From: Idiomarina xiamenensis 10-D-4
GTDB taxonomy: Bacteria; Pseudomonadota; Gammaproteobacteria; Enterobacterales; Alteromonadaceae
DNA length: 64,000 nucleotides
Assembly: GCF_000299895.1 (NCBI RefSeq)
Contig: NZ_AMRG01000010.1
Coordinates: 62,001-126,000, forward strand
Reading direction: 5' to 3'
A program made the translations under genes and the position numbers. Below, in pieces: positions 47,723-58,559 of this stretch. The notes beneath the pieces are model-generated. The model was not told the DNA's origin and made no database searches. It was given only the letters and a program-made list of their open reading frames with translations. Numbering within the stretch: the stretch's first letter is position 1; every line of letters starts with the position of its first letter.

Positions 47723-49069
47723 TTAATCCATCTGCGACATTTGTGCATACTCGTCTTCGAAAAAGAACTTTTTCTCGCCGAAAGCGGGCTCTAAATGATG
47801 CAACCAAGTGGCATCAGGATTGTATTTAGCAAAGAATGGGCGCTGAACCCAGTCGGGGTTACGACCTTGAATAAAGCGCAGTGCAAATACCTTTTCGCCG
47901 GCAATCTCGGTCACACCCTGTACTTCGACCTTGCCCGGTCCTGCACTCATTGACGGACCGCGTACGGTACGAGCAATACCCGACACCTGCTTATAGGCGT
48001 CACGGAAGATCTCCCAAGTGCGTTCCAGCGGCACCTCAAAGTAACGTTTAGCGCCGGTATCGCGCTCGACAAACATGTAATAGGGCACCATACCCAGTTT
48101 CACTTGTTGGTTCCACATTGTCGCCCAAGCGTCGGCATCGTCGTTGATATGGCGTAAAAGCGGTGCCTGACAACGAATTTGTACGCCGGTTTTGCGCAGT
48201 CGGCGAATGGCTTCTTGGCAGACGTCGGTACGCATTTCGTGGTGGTGATTAAAGTGCGCCATGATCGAGACGTGCTTGCCAGCGTTGACTAAGCGCTCGA
48301 GTAGTGCCAGTAATTGATCGGCATCAGGATCGGTCAAATAACGGTAAGGCCAGAAGGTTAATGACTTAGTACCAATACGAATGGTTTGAACATGCTCAAA
48401 CTCAGGCTCGGTCAGCTTTTCTAGATACTGTGCCAATTTCCGCGTCCGCATTACCATCGGATCGCCACCGGTAACCAGCAAATCACTGATTTCTTTGTGC
48501 GAAGCTAAGTAGCGGTGCAATAGTTCGGCGTCATTAGAGTTGAAGCGCATCGCTTTACCGACAAACTGCGCCCAGCGAAAGCAAAAGGTGCAATAAGAAT
48601 GGCAATACTGGCCTTGCGAAGGAAAAAATAATACCGTTTCACGGTACTTATGTTGCATACCGGGTAACGGAATACCATCGACATGCGGCACATTCATTTG
48701 CATTTGACCGGCTGGATGCGGGTTCATTTCCTCGCGTAATTGTGTCGCCAGATCAAACACATCGTTAGTGCTGTGCTTAGCCGACATCAAATCGGCCATC
48801 CGTTGGTAGGCCGACGGGTCGAGCATATCCTTTTGTGGAAAGGTTAGCTGAAATATTGGATCGTTAGGAACGTTTTCCCAGTCAATTAACTCGTTAAAGA
48901 CGTATTCGTTGACACGAAAGGGTAGTACATTGGCGACCACTTTCATTTCAAAGCGCATGTCGTCGGGTACACGTTGCAAAGCCTCGATTTTATCTAACTG
49001 ACGATGCTGATAAACCTTAAACTTGCGTGGCATTATTTCCGGCGGCTGTACGTTAATAACTTGCTGCAT
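47723..49069 (-). CDS. KamA-family radical SAM aminomutase-like protein
   Basis: 448 residues. The radical SAM cluster motif is QYCHSYCTFCFRWAQF (CxxxCxxC near residue 158), followed by VTGGDPM and IRIGTKSLTFWPYR. The family includes lysine 2,3-aminomutase, glutamate aminomutase and EpmB. The protein is longer than EpmB (about 340), with an extended N-terminal region (MQQVINVQPPEIMPRKFKVY), and no EF-P or epmA gene is nearby. The PLP lysine and substrate residues could not be assigned with certainty, so the amino-acid substrate is open. Monocistronic. Confidence 0.8.
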   Translation of the reverse strand: MQQVINVQPPEIMPRKFKVYQHRQLDKIEALQRVPDDMRFEMKVVANVLPFRVNEYVFNELIDWENVPNDPIFQLTFPQKDMLDPSAYQRMADLMSAKHSTNDVFDLATQLREEMNPHPAGQMQMNVPHVDGIPLPGMQHKYRETVLFFPSQGQYCHSYCTFCFRWAQFVGKAMRFNSNDAELLHRYLASHKEISDLLVTGGDPMVMRTRKLAQYLEKLTEPEFEHVQTIRIGTKSLTFWPYRYLTDPDADQLLALLERLVNAGKHVSIMAHFNHHHEMRTDVCQEAIRRLRKTGVQIRCQAPLLRHINDDADAWATMWNQQVKLGMVPYYMFVERDTGAKRYFEVPLERTWEIFRDAYKQVSGIARTVRGPSMSAGPGKVEVQGVTEIAGEKVFALRFIQGRNPDWVQRPFFAKYNPDATWLHHLEPAFGEKKFFFEDEYAQMSQMD

Positions 49070-49253
49070 AGGCTCTAACTCACCTTTAAATCGCGTTGCT
49101 GGCTGTGCGTTGATCGACCAAGAAGCTCACCATTAGGTTGTATTCTAATCAATCAACAATACTCAGCGGACTGAGAATAAAGCGCCGCATTATAACGGAG
49201 TTAAGATCAAATTTCAGTCAGTTTACGGACATTCGCCGGAATTAATCGATTGA

Positions 49254-52200
49254 CTACATACTATTTCCCTGGTCGGCAGCGTGCAATATCCGGCTGACCT
49301 GACGACGGCTACGCTGCTGTAGCTGCCGCCAACCATCACGCCAGGCAATTAAACGCACATAACTATGCGGTACTAAATATAAACTGGTGATGGTTGAAAA
49401 TAACAAACCGCCGATAATGGAGATCGCCATGGGAGCGTAAGGAGGGCCGTCACCCCCCATTTGAGTGCTACCAAAAGCCAGCGGCAGCAGCCCCAATATG
49501 GTGGTCGCGACAGTCATCAGAATCGGTCTTAGTCGGCTGGCACAACCCTCTATGACAGCCTCGTGCAGGGTCATACCCTCCTGTTGCAGCTGATTGATTC
49601 GGTCGACCAGCACAATGCCGTTATTCACCACTATGCCCATTAGTATTAAAATCCCAATCATCGCCATAATTGACATTGATTCACCGCTTAACATCAAGGC
49701 CCAGAAGACGCCGGTGGCCGAGAGCATTAACGAGCTTAAAACCGCGGTAGGCAGCAGTACGGATTCGAATAGCGCCGCCATCACAATATAAATCATGCAA
49801 AGTGCCAGTAACATATTCACCTGCATGACATTTTCGGCTTCGTGTTGACGTTTAAAGGCGCCGTCTAAACTCCAACGATAGCCGCTGGGTAGTTGCAGTT
49901 GTGATAGCACCTCGGTAATCGCTTGGCGGGCGTCAGCTAGTGGCATATCGCCACGGTTAGCACCAATGCTGATTGAGGTTTGTCGATCTAAGCGGCGGAT
50001 CTCGCCGAGTCTGGGAGCGACCACAAAATTAGCTACGGTTGCTAAAGTAATCACTTGCTGTTGCTGGTCGATGACTAGCCCTTGCAGGCGTCGTAATGAG
50101 CTTTCAAAATCTTTATCCAGTGCGACATAAATATCAATTTCACCATTAGCATCGGCTCGATATGAACGTAAACGCTGGCCTCGTAAAGCGGTGCCGACTT
50201 GGGCTGCAACCGTGGCACTGCTCAAGCCTAACCGGTGTACTTGCTGGCGGTTGATATGAATTTGTAGTTCCTTTTGCGCGCTTGCCATTTCTGAGCGCAC
50301 ATCGGTTAAACCATCAATACCGGCTAGCATTGCTTCCACTGTACTACTGAGTTGCTGTAAGACATCGGTCGATGGACCACTTAGCGTGACTTGCACATTA
50401 CCGTTACTGCCGCCGTTAAAGCCAAACTGTGGCTTACTGCGCGATAATGCTGGAAAGCCCTCGCGAATTCGTTCCATCAGCTGCGCCACGGGTTCACGCA
50501 TAGGCTCGACCAAAATCACGGTAGAAGTGGCTTCGGTACTGTTGTAGTAGCTATACACCGAGTCGATGCCGAAATCTTGTTGGTGAGCATATAGGTATTG
50601 CTCCATACGTGTCACCTCGGCCTCGACGTCAGCCAAACGATATTGTCCTTGTAAGCGATAGTCGATGAATAGCCGATTGTTAAAAGCACCATTATCTTGA
50701 TCGCCGCTAACAAACTGCAGCGGGATAACGATGCTGCCGAACAAGAGTAAGCCCAGAAGGGTAGTGACTTTGCGGTGGCGCTGGGTCCACGCCAAACTGC
50801 GCCGATACCAGCGATGTTGTGCTGGTGCTTGCTGGGTGTTGGTTTGACGCTGTTTGAGTAAGCGTGTGGCCAGTAGCGGAATAAGCGTTTGCGATAGTAT
50901 GAGCGAGGCTAGCAGCGAAATACAAATCGCCACCGCGACGTGCTCTAAAAAGATAGTCACGTCGATTTTTTCACCGACAATGTTAGGCAAAAATACAATG
51001 GCTGTCGTCAACGTGCCCGCAATAACCGCCATCGCGACTTTGCTAATACCGCGTTGTGTGGCTTGCTCACCGTCGTAACCCTGGTCGCGTTCGTACTGAA
51101 TACTTTCGGTGACGACCACCGCGTTATCAACCAACATACCTACCGCTAGCATTAAGCCCATCAAGGATAGAATATTGAGGCTATAACCGAGCAGGTACAT
51201 CATGCCGAGCGTAATGAAAATCGCAATCGGCACGCTGGTGACAACGATGAGGGTCGTGGTGATGTTACGCAAAAATGCATACAGCACGACAAAAGACAGT
51301 AATGCACCGAGTAAGCCGGCGTTTAACAAATCGCTAAGCGATGTCGTGACACCGTTTGCCAAGTCATCCATCACATACAAATTAATCCCGTTAAATTGCG
51401 GATCGTTGCGGACCTCGTCAATGACAGCCATCACCCGTTGCGAGACGTCGACTAAATTGGCGTTAGACTCTTTAAACACGTTCATACCGATGGCGAAAGT
51501 CTGGTCAAGATGACGGCCTTCAATCGCGCGCGGACTTTCCATGCTGACCTCGGCGATGTCTGCCAGTCGCAGTTGCGAGCCGATTGGCAGCTGCCGAATA
51601 TCATTCAGCGAGCGAAATTCGCCAACCGGATTGACCCGGATCTTATCGCGTTCGGTGCGCACATAGCCGGCACTTTTGGCAAAGTTACTGGCGCGTAGTA
51701 GGGCAACGATAGTATCGCTATTCAAGCCGTGACTGATCAGTTTTTCGTGTTGCAAGCGGATCATGATCTGTGGTTTTTGCACACCATATAGAATAGCGCT
51801 GGAAACACCGGCGACTCGTTCAATCGGTTTACGCAGGCTACGATCGAGTAAATCGTAGGCGTAACGCAGATCGCGGTTACTAGAAATACGTAATTGAAAA
51901 ATGGGTAAATCATTGGTGTTGAATTGGAACACATGCACCCGCTCTAAGTCGTCGGGTAGCAGGTGTCGCACGCTATCGATCTTCTCTCGTGCTTCAATAC
52001 TCTTGGCATTGATGGCGGCATCCCAGTCAAATTGAATACTGATATTGCTGCCATTCTCGGTCGAACTAGAACGTATCTCGCGGATCCCTGAAATAGTGGC
52101 TAAACCCTCCTCCAGTGGGCGTGTGATCAAGCGCTCCACTTCGGCGGGTGTGGAATTAGGATAGGGGGTTTGCACCATGATTTCGGGAATTTCGATACCC

Positions 52201-52334
52201 GGAAACTTTTCCAGCGGCAGTAAACGGCTGGCAATAGCGCCGAGTAGCAAAAACGACAGCACCAGCATGAGGGTGGTCACCGGCCGCGCCAACGCCGCCT
52301 GCGCTAGGCGCGCGGCAAAATTGCTGCTAGTCAT
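49254..52334 (-). CDS. RND efflux transporter, second pump of a tandem pair
   Basis: 1026 residues with standard RND topology. TM4 reads LAVGMLVDNAVVVTESI and TM10 MGIVVNNGIVLVDRINQ. The usual Asp-Asp pair is Asp-Asn and the TM10 Lys is replaced by Asn, so proton coupling would use a reduced set of residues compared with AcrB-type pumps. It overlaps the upstream pump by 8 bases. Tandem RND genes as in MdtBC can form mixed trimers. No outer-membrane channel gene follows. Confidence 0.9.
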   Translation of the reverse strand: MTSSNFAARLAQAALARPVTTLMLVLSFLLLGAIASRLLPLEKFPGIEIPEIMVQTPYPNSTPAEVERLITRPLEEGLATISGIREIRSSSTENGSNISIQFDWDAAINAKSIEAREKIDSVRHLLPDDLERVHVFQFNTNDLPIFQLRISSNRDLRYAYDLLDRSLRKPIERVAGVSSAILYGVQKPQIMIRLQHEKLISHGLNSDTIVALLRASNFAKSAGYVRTERDKIRVNPVGEFRSLNDIRQLPIGSQLRLADIAEVSMESPRAIEGRHLDQTFAIGMNVFKESNANLVDVSQRVMAVIDEVRNDPQFNGINLYVMDDLANGVTTSLSDLLNAGLLGALLSFVVLYAFLRNITTTLIVVTSVPIAIFITLGMMYLLGYSLNILSLMGLMLAVGMLVDNAVVVTESIQYERDQGYDGEQATQRGISKVAMAVIAGTLTTAIVFLPNIVGEKIDVTIFLEHVAVAICISLLASLILSQTLIPLLATRLLKQRQTNTQQAPAQHRWYRRSLAWTQRHRKVTTLLGLLLFGSIVIPLQFVSGDQDNGAFNNRLFIDYRLQGQYRLADVEAEVTRMEQYLYAHQQDFGIDSVYSYYNSTEATSTVILVEPMREPVAQLMERIREGFPALSRSKPQFGFNGGSNGNVQVTLSGPSTDVLQQLSSTVEAMLAGIDGLTDVRSEMASAQKELQIHINRQQVHRLGLSSATVAAQVGTALRGQRLRSYRADANGEIDIYVALDKDFESSLRRLQGLVIDQQQQVITLATVANFVVAPRLGEIRRLDRQTSISIGANRGDMPLADARQAITEVLSQLQLPSGYRWSLDGAFKRQHEAENVMQVNMLLALCMIYIVMAALFESVLLPTAVLSSLMLSATGVFWALMLSGESMSIMAMIGILILMGIVVNNGIVLVDRINQLQQEGMTLHEAVIEGCASRLRPILMTVATTILGLLPLAFGSTQMGGDGPPYAPMAISIIGGLLFSTITSLYLVPHSYVRLIAWRDGWRQLQQRSRRQVSRILHAADQGNSM

Positions 52335-55300
52335 GGCTCACTCCTTGAGGATGCATTGAGGGTGCTGAATTACTGTCGCTTTTACGGTCAGCCAGCAGAT
52401 ATAAAGCGGGAATTAAAAATAACGTCAATAAGGTCGCAAACAGCAAGCCACTGATGACTGTAATTGCCATCGGCGTCCGAATTTCGGCACCGTCACCGCC
52501 GCCAATGGCTAGTGGTAACAAACCCAGTACAGTGGTAAGCGTCGTCATCAAAATCGGCCGTAGGCGACTCGCTGCCGATTGGTAAACGGCTTGCCAGCGC
52601 GATTCGCCTTGTTGGCGCAATTGATTAATACGGTCGACCAACACGATGGCGTTGTTTACCACAATACCGGCGAGCATGATCAGGCCGATAAATACGATGA
52701 TACTGAGCGGGGTGTTGGTTAACACTAAGCCGAGTATCGAGCCTGCTGCGGCTAAGGGTACGGTGAATAGAATCAACAATGGGTGTAACAGTGATTCGAA
52801 CTGTGACGCCATCACCAAATAAACCAAAAATACCGCTAGCGCTAGTGCAAACTTAAGTGAGCGGAACGACTGCTGCATTTCTTCGTTTTGGCCAGCGATG
52901 CTCGCTTTTACGGTGCTCGGTAGGGTCAACTGTTGAAGTAATTGCTCGGTCGCACTGGCGGCTGCTGCCAAGTCACCATAATTTAAGTTGGCTTCGACAA
53001 TCGCGGTACGTTGCTGGCCGATGCGGGTAATTTCGCTGGGGCCGTTGATAACACGAATATCAGCCACCGCTGCCAAACTGATTTCTTGTGCTTGACCGGG
53101 GTTAATGATCAATCGTTGCATATCGGCGACGCTATCGCGGTTCTCTGCTTGACTGCGTACCAATACATCAATTTTTCTATCGCGTAAGTTGTATTGGGTC
53201 GCCACGTTACCGCCGACTTGACTGGCAACGACATCCGCCACCGCTGGCGCGGTAAGACCATAAGCGGCAAGGCGATCATGGTCAAAGTAAATCGCAATTT
53301 CGGGTTGGCCGGCGGTCATATTAACGCGAATGTCGCTGAAACGTTTGTTATCGGCTAGCGCATTGGCTAATTGATTGGCGCTCTGTTGCAAGCTAGCGAG
53401 ATGATAACCGCGCAGTTCAACCACTAACGGACTACTGAAGCTAAATAGCTCGGGTGTACCAAACTTTACCATCACGCCGGGTAAGCGTTGTGCCTGCTGG
53501 CGCAGTTGCTCGATAACTTGCTGTTGTTGTTCAGCGCTGCTTGAATCGGCCATCACGACGTTTAAGCGCCCCCAATAATCACCACCTTGCGCCGGTGATG
53601 CATTTAACAAACTCCCGGTACCCGCCACCGCGTAGCTGCGGGCAACGGCTGGATTGTCATCTAGGCTGGCGCTAAGTTGCTGTAATACTTGGTCGGTGCG
53701 GGTAATGGCCGCACCTGGTTGCAGGGTGACTTCGGCGTAGAACTCACCCTGACTCATGGCTGGGATCAAGCTGACCTGCAAACGTGGTAGCAGGGCAAAG
53801 CTGAGACTGGCGAGCACAGCCACCGTTAGCAAGGTTAACCAAGGCCGCAGCAGGGCACCGCGTAATGCAGTCAGATAACCGCTTTCGACGGCTTGGTAGC
53901 CGCGATTAAAGATCGCCAATAGTGGCTTACTTAGCCACAAGAAGGCGTGTGCGAATAGACGCCAGATGAGGGTCAAGAACATGGTCACAGCCATCGGCAA
54001 CCATTGTGTTAAAAAGCGCCAAGGTGCTAGCAAGATAGCGCTGATCAGGCGGCCTGCGCGCTGTCTTGTCGTGACCGTGCTGTGGTCGCTGATGGCGCTG
54101 CTGGTATTAGCTTGGCGATCAGCTGTGACATCTGCTGGTGCTTGGCTATTGTCGGCCTGGCGTTGTCGAGCCGATAGCATCGGAATGACACTAATCGCGA
54201 CCAGCAACGATGCGGCAAGCGCAAAGGTGACGGTCAGTGCTTGATCACGAAATAATTGTCCGGCTAAACCATCGACAAACACTAACGGAAAAAATACCGC
54301 CATGGTGGTTAGGGTGGAGGCGATGATAGCGCTGGTTACTTGTTGTGTGCCTACTGCCGAGGCGCTAGTGGCGTCGCTGCCTTGTTGCCGTTGACGGGCA
54401 ATATTTTCTAGGACCACGATGGCGTTATCAACTAACATACCGACGGCTAAGGCGATGCCGCCTAACGACATGATGTTGAGGCTAATGTTGTTGGCGTACA
54501 TTAAATTGAAGGTCGCGATTATCGAAATCGGGATCGCCAAGGAGATCACGATCGTCGGCCACACCCGCTGTAAAAAAAGGTAAATAATTAGCATGGCAAG
54601 GATGCCGCCAGAAATCGCAGCGGCTTTAACTTCGCTGATGGCATCATCGATAAACAGCGATTGGTCATAAATATTGGTCAAGCGATAGCCATCGGGGAGC
54701 TCATCGGTTAACTGACTTAGACGTGTCTTAATGGCTTTAGCGACGGCAACGGTATTGGCATCGCCTTCTTTATAGAACGATATTTCGACGGTTTCAGCAC
54801 CGTCGACGCGAGTGATCGCGTCGCGCTCTTTGTAGCCATCGCGTATGTCGGCGATATCTTGCAAGCGAATATGTCGGTCATCGCGGCTGGCTATGTAGAT
54901 ATTGGCGATATCGTCTAACGATTGAAACTGGTTCAGGGTGCGAACTAAAAACTCTTGCCGTTGGGTTTCGATACGGCCACCCGACAGGTTGATGTTTTCA
55001 TCTTTTAAGCGTTGGTTGATTAGGCTGTAGGGGATTTGTAGCTGGCTAATGCGGCGATTATCGACCAATACCTGAATTTCATCTTCTAAGCCGCCACCCA
55101 AGCGCACCGATGCGACACCCTCAATGGATTCGAGCTGGCGCTTTAGCTGTTCGTCAGCGTAACGGCGTAAGCGTTTTAGTTGGTCGGCGGTTAAACTGTC
55201 GTCTGCGCTACTCAGTGCGCTTCGAAAAATCGGATCTAGCGCTGGGTTAAAGCGCAAAATCAAGGCGTTATCGGCGTCTAACGGCAGCTCTACGGTATCC

Positions 55301-55635
55301 AGCTTCTCACGGACGTCCAAACTGGCCATGTCCATATTGGTGCCCCAGGCAAATTCCAACAACACATCCGATTGTTCGGCGCGTGAAATCGATTTGACAC
55401 GACGGATGCCTTGTACGGTGCCGATAGCTTCTTCAATCGGTTTGCTAACCAGTTGCTCGACTTCTGCCGGGGCGGCGCCTGGGTAGTCGGTGCGAATGGT
55501 CAGCGTGGGGTAAGATAAGTTCGGTAATAAATTGACGGCTAAGCGCGATAGCGCCACCATGCCGAACAACATTACTGCCAATGTGACCATGGCGATGGTA
55601 ACCGGGCGCTTAACCGCCAATGCTGCAATACTCAT
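52327..55635 (-). CDS. RND efflux transporter, first pump of a tandem pair
   Basis: 1102 residues, longer than usual. An about 70-80 residue insertion after TM6 (about 490-580) includes a Ser/Thr/Gln-rich stretch and two extra hydrophobic segments (LISAILLAPWRFLTQW and MFLTLIWRLFAHAFLWL). TM4 carries LAVGMLVDNAIVVLENI and TM10 AGIVVNNAIVLVDRINQ, again Asp-Asn and Asn-Asn. It follows the lipoprotein adaptor gene by about 30 bases. Confidence 0.9.
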   Translation of the reverse strand: MSIAALAVKRPVTIAMVTLAVMLFGMVALSRLAVNLLPNLSYPTLTIRTDYPGAAPAEVEQLVSKPIEEAIGTVQGIRRVKSISRAEQSDVLLEFAWGTNMDMASLDVREKLDTVELPLDADNALILRFNPALDPIFRSALSSADDSLTADQLKRLRRYADEQLKRQLESIEGVASVRLGGGLEDEIQVLVDNRRISQLQIPYSLINQRLKDENINLSGGRIETQRQEFLVRTLNQFQSLDDIANIYIASRDDRHIRLQDIADIRDGYKERDAITRVDGAETVEISFYKEGDANTVAVAKAIKTRLSQLTDELPDGYRLTNIYDQSLFIDDAISEVKAAAISGGILAMLIIYLFLQRVWPTIVISLAIPISIIATFNLMYANNISLNIMSLGGIALAVGMLVDNAIVVLENIARQRQQGSDATSASAVGTQQVTSAIIASTLTTMAVFFPLVFVDGLAGQLFRDQALTVTFALAASLLVAISVIPMLSARQRQADNSQAPADVTADRQANTSSAISDHSTVTTRQRAGRLISAILLAPWRFLTQWLPMAVTMFLTLIWRLFAHAFLWLSKPLLAIFNRGYQAVESGYLTALRGALLRPWLTLLTVAVLASLSFALLPRLQVSLIPAMSQGEFYAEVTLQPGAAITRTDQVLQQLSASLDDNPAVARSYAVAGTGSLLNASPAQGGDYWGRLNVVMADSSSAEQQQQVIEQLRQQAQRLPGVMVKFGTPELFSFSSPLVVELRGYHLASLQQSANQLANALADNKRFSDIRVNMTAGQPEIAIYFDHDRLAAYGLTAPAVADVVASQVGGNVATQYNLRDRKIDVLVRSQAENRDSVADMQRLIINPGQAQEISLAAVADIRVINGPSEITRIGQQRTAIVEANLNYGDLAAAASATEQLLQQLTLPSTVKASIAGQNEEMQQSFRSLKFALALAVFLVYLVMASQFESLLHPLLILFTVPLAAAGSILGLVLTNTPLSIIVFIGLIMLAGIVVNNAIVLVDRINQLRQQGESRWQAVYQSAASRLRPILMTTLTTVLGLLPLAIGGGDGAEIRTPMAITVISGLLFATLLTLFLIPALYLLADRKSDSNSAPSMHPQGVSHD

Positions 55636-55667
55636 GAGCGTCTTTCCTTGCTGCTAAAAGAGGCGGA

Positions 55668-56738
55668 TTAACCGGCGTTAATAATGTCGACTTTGGCTTG
55701 GTCTTTTAAATTGTTTTGGCCAGTGATGACAATTTTATCGCCATTGTTTAAGCCGTTTAGCACCTCGAAGTGGGTGTCGTTGCTGTAACCTAAATGCACG
55801 TCAATTTTGTGTGCCACGCCGTTTTCATCGACGCGAAATACGCTGTGTTGGTTGTCCAAGCTGACTACCGCATATTGTGGGATCAAGGTGGCATTACGGT
55901 GGGTGTTGTATTGTAATTTCACCGCCGCATACATGCCGGATTTCAAGTGTTGATCGGCGTTGTCTACTGCGAGCACCACTTTAAAGGTGCCCGAGCGACT
56001 ATCGACCACCGGGCTAATTCTTTCTACGGTGCCATGAATATCGTCGGCTTGGCTGGCAACGCGTAATGATGCTTGTTGACCGATAGCAATGCTGGCCAGT
56101 TGTTGTTCTGGTAAATGAATGATGCCTTGTAAACGCGTCTGATCGACAAGATAAAACAGCGCATTGGCTTGATACTGAGTAACTAAATTACCGACTTTGA
56201 CATAGCGGGTGGCAACGTGACCGCTGATGGGGGCGCGAATTTCGGTTTCGCTAAGATTCAGCGCAGCCATGTCGTATTCAGCTTGTTTAACGTCGCGTTG
56301 CGCACGTAATTTGTCGTACACATCGGCGCTGACCAACTGTTGCTCGGCCATTTGTCCAACGCGTTTTAATTCTTGCTCTATGCCAGCCAGTTCGGCTTTG
56401 GCGCGAGCCAACTGAATACGGTACTCATCATCGCGTAAACGTGCGATGACGTCGCCTTTGCTGACCGCGTCGCCTTCCTCGACATAAATTTCTTCGACTA
56501 AGCCGTTCACTTTACTGATGACGTCGGCTTCTTCACGAGCTTCCAATGTGGCGGTGGTTTGATAGGCCTGAGTAATGTCGCCCTGACTGGCATTACCGAC
56601 TTCAACGGGGATCCGTAGTTCGGTCACCTGCTGCGGTTTTTGGTTACCGGCATCGGCTTGCGTACAGCCGGTTAAGCTGGCTAGGCTAGCAACACAGAAG
56701 ATAACGCCAAGCGCTTTTAGTGATGATTGTGATGGCAT
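55668..56738 (-). CDS. RND efflux lipoprotein adaptor (membrane fusion protein)
   Basis: 356 residues with a lipoprotein signal (GVIFCVASLASLTGC, lipobox LTGC). It has the lipoyl halves (ADVISKVNGLVEEIYVEEGDAV and NLSETEIRAPISGHVATRYV), a coiled-coil hairpin between them (about 110-165) and a beta-barrel (VVDSRSGTFKVVLAV). First gene of the three-gene pump operon. About 20 bases upstream of the start region is an imperfect inverted repeat (TTGGTCAAATTGACAA, 56759-56774) that might be an operator, with little support. Confidence 0.92.
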   Translation of the reverse strand: MPSQSSLKALGVIFCVASLASLTGCTQADAGNQKPQQVTELRIPVEVGNASQGDITQAYQTTATLEAREEADVISKVNGLVEEIYVEEGDAVSKGDVIARLRDDEYRIQLARAKAELAGIEQELKRVGQMAEQQLVSADVYDKLRAQRDVKQAEYDMAALNLSETEIRAPISGHVATRYVKVGNLVTQYQANALFYLVDQTRLQGIIHLPEQQLASIAIGQQASLRVASQADDIHGTVERISPVVDSRSGTFKVVLAVDNADQHLKSGMYAAVKLQYNTHRNATLIPQYAVVSLDNQHSVFRVDENGVAHKIDVHLGYSNDTHFEVLNGLNNGDKIVITGQNNLKDQAKVDIINAG

Positions 56739-57109
56739 GGTGGTTGTCCTTCGCTAAGTTGGTCAAATTGACAAAATGATGTTTCCTTAGCGGTGATAAG
56801 TGCAGCTAATATGCCAAAATATAAAAATCTATATTTATCAGTGTTTTATTGGTTATTCTCTGTGTTTTTTGATGCGCTGAATTGGGATTCGATGGTGAAA
56901 ATGGCGATTGTTTAGTATTTTTTAATGATTGCTTAATCAAATTGATGATGGTGGTGGTCGGGCTCAGCTATACTCAGCTATAGTTGCAGTTGCGCATAAA
57001 AAAACGCCTCGAGTGAGGCGTTTTTACTAATTGCTTTTTACGGCATGCTTTATACGGCTATTTATTGCATAAATCGTTGCATAATCCGTGATTAAAACAT
57101 CACCAATAT
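56739..57109. other. Intergenic region between the RND operon and gltA
   Basis: About 370 bases, AT-rich. It contains the presumed promoter region of the minus-strand RND operon (not resolved), the weak inverted repeat at 56759-56774, a duplicated CTCAGCTATA element (near 56963 and 56974) and the terminator at 57001-57025. No coding frame is supported. Confidence 0.5.
57001..57025. terminator. Intrinsic terminator after gltA
   Basis: AAAACGCCTC GAGT GAGGCGTTTTT: near-perfect hairpin with A-run and T-run on the two sides. On the minus strand it lies downstream of gltA. Confidence 0.88.
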
Positions 57110-58390
57110 TTATTTTTTCAATGGTGAGAATTTACGCTGTGTATGACCGGTATACAACTGGCGAGGACGACCAATTTTCTGGTTTTCTTCGCTCATCATT
57201 TCATGCCAGTGAGAGACCCAACCAACCGTGCGTGATAAGGCAAAAATGACCGTGAACATGCTGGTCGGGATACCAATTGCCTTAAGAATAATACCAGAGT
57301 AGAAGTCGACGTTCGGATAGAGTTTCTTCTCGATGAAGTACTCGTCTTCACGCGCGATGCGCTCCAATTCCATAGCGACATCTAACAGCGGATCGTCGAT
57401 ATCTAGTTCTTGTAACACTTCATGACAGGTGTCACGCATGACGGTGGCGCGAGGGTCAAAGTTTTTATAAACACGGTGACCAAAGCCCATCAGACGGAAT
57501 GGATCGTCTTTGTCTTTAGCTTTCTCGATATACTCAGGGATCTTGTCAACTGAGCCAATCTTCTCCAGCATGCGCAGGCAAGCTTCGTTGGCGCCGCCGT
57601 GTGCCGGTCCCCATAAAGACGCAACACCGGCTGCAATACAAGCATATGGGTTGGCACCCGAAGAGCCCGCCAAACGTACCGTTGAGGTTGATGCATTTTG
57701 CTCATGGTCAGCGTGTAAGGTGAAAATACGATCCATCGCTTTAGCGATAATCGGATTAACTTGGTACTCTTCAGCCGGCACCGAAAACATCATATTCAAG
57801 AAGTTTTCAGAGTATGACAGGTCATTACGCGGATAAACAAAGGGTTGACCCATGCTGTATTTATAAGCCATAGCGGCGATGGTTGGCATTTTCGCAACTA
57901 GGCGATAGGCACTGCGTAAACGTTGCTCTGAATCGTGAATATCTAAATCGTGATGATAGAACGATGACAGTGCGCCGGTGACGGCACATAACATGGCCAT
58001 CGGATGCGCGTCACGGCGGAAACCGTTAAAGAAGTTATGAATGCCTTGATGCACCATGGTGTGTTTGGTGATGGCATCTTTGAATTCGGCATAGGTTTCT
58101 TCATCAGGGGCTTCACCGTGTAGCAGCATGTAGCAGACTTCTAGGTAATCAGCCTGAGTTGCTAGCTCATCAATCGGATAACCACGATGTAGCAAAACAC
58201 CCTTGCCACCATCAATAAAGGTAATAGCCGATTCGCAAGAACCCGTTGCTAAGAAACCTGGGTCAAAGGTGAAATAACCGTGCTTACCAAGCGAACGAAC
58301 ATCGATTACATCGTTGCCTGCAGTCGGTGAAATAACTGGCAAATCAATAGATTGGCCATCAATCTGCAGGGTGGCTTTACGATCAGCCAT
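57110..58390 (-). CDS. gltA: Citrate synthase
   Basis: 426 residues, the length of the E. coli hexameric type II enzyme. It condenses oxaloacetate with acetyl-CoA. [26 protein letters not shown] (parts FIDGG and LHRGYPI), [25 protein letters not shown] ([10 protein letters not shown]) and [16 protein letters not shown] contain the active-site His residues and the Asp region. The start ATG at 58390 has GAGGAG 8-9 bases upstream; the longer frame to 58507 is rejected. Divergent from sdhCDAB. Confidence 0.97.
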   Translation of the reverse strand: MADRKATLQIDGQSIDLPVISPTAGNDVIDVRSLGKHGYFTFDPGFLATGSCESAITFIDGGKGVLLHRGYPIDELATQADYLEVCYMLLHGEAPDEETYAEFKDAITKHTMVHQGIHNFFNGFRRDAHPMAMLCAVTGALSSFYHHDLDIHDSEQRLRSAYRLVAKMPTIAAMAYKYSMGQPFVYPRNDLSYSENFLNMMFSVPAEEYQVNPIIAKAMDRIFTLHADHEQNASTSTVRLAGSSGANPYACIAAGVASLWGPAHGGANEACLRMLEKIGSVDKIPEYIEKAKDKDDPFRLMGFGHRVYKNFDPRATVMRDTCHEVLQELDIDDPLLDVAMELERIAREDEYFIEKKLYPNVDFYSGIILKAIGIPTSMFTVIFALSRTVGWVSHWHEMMSEENQKIGRPRQLYTGHTQRKFSPLKK

Positions 58391-58559
58391 AAGGAAATCT
58401 CCTCGCTTTTCTGCTTCGTCTAGAACGTTAAAGTGCGCTAGTTTTACTTGATCTGAGTGACCAATGTCAATTTCTGTAAACGCGCGTTTGAAATTGTGCA
58501 TGTTCAATAATCATGCAAGAAAGTCGCAAAAACATGCCAAAAGTGGTGAACAATTATAC

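Noticed and set aside
56759-56774. Inverted repeat TTGGTCAAATTGACAA as an operator for the RND operon
   Set aside because: Imperfect and short, with no cognate regulator gene nearby; mentioned only as a weak possibility.
58391-58507. N-terminal extension of citrate synthase
   Set aside because: The ribosome binding site and the normal length fix the start at 58390.
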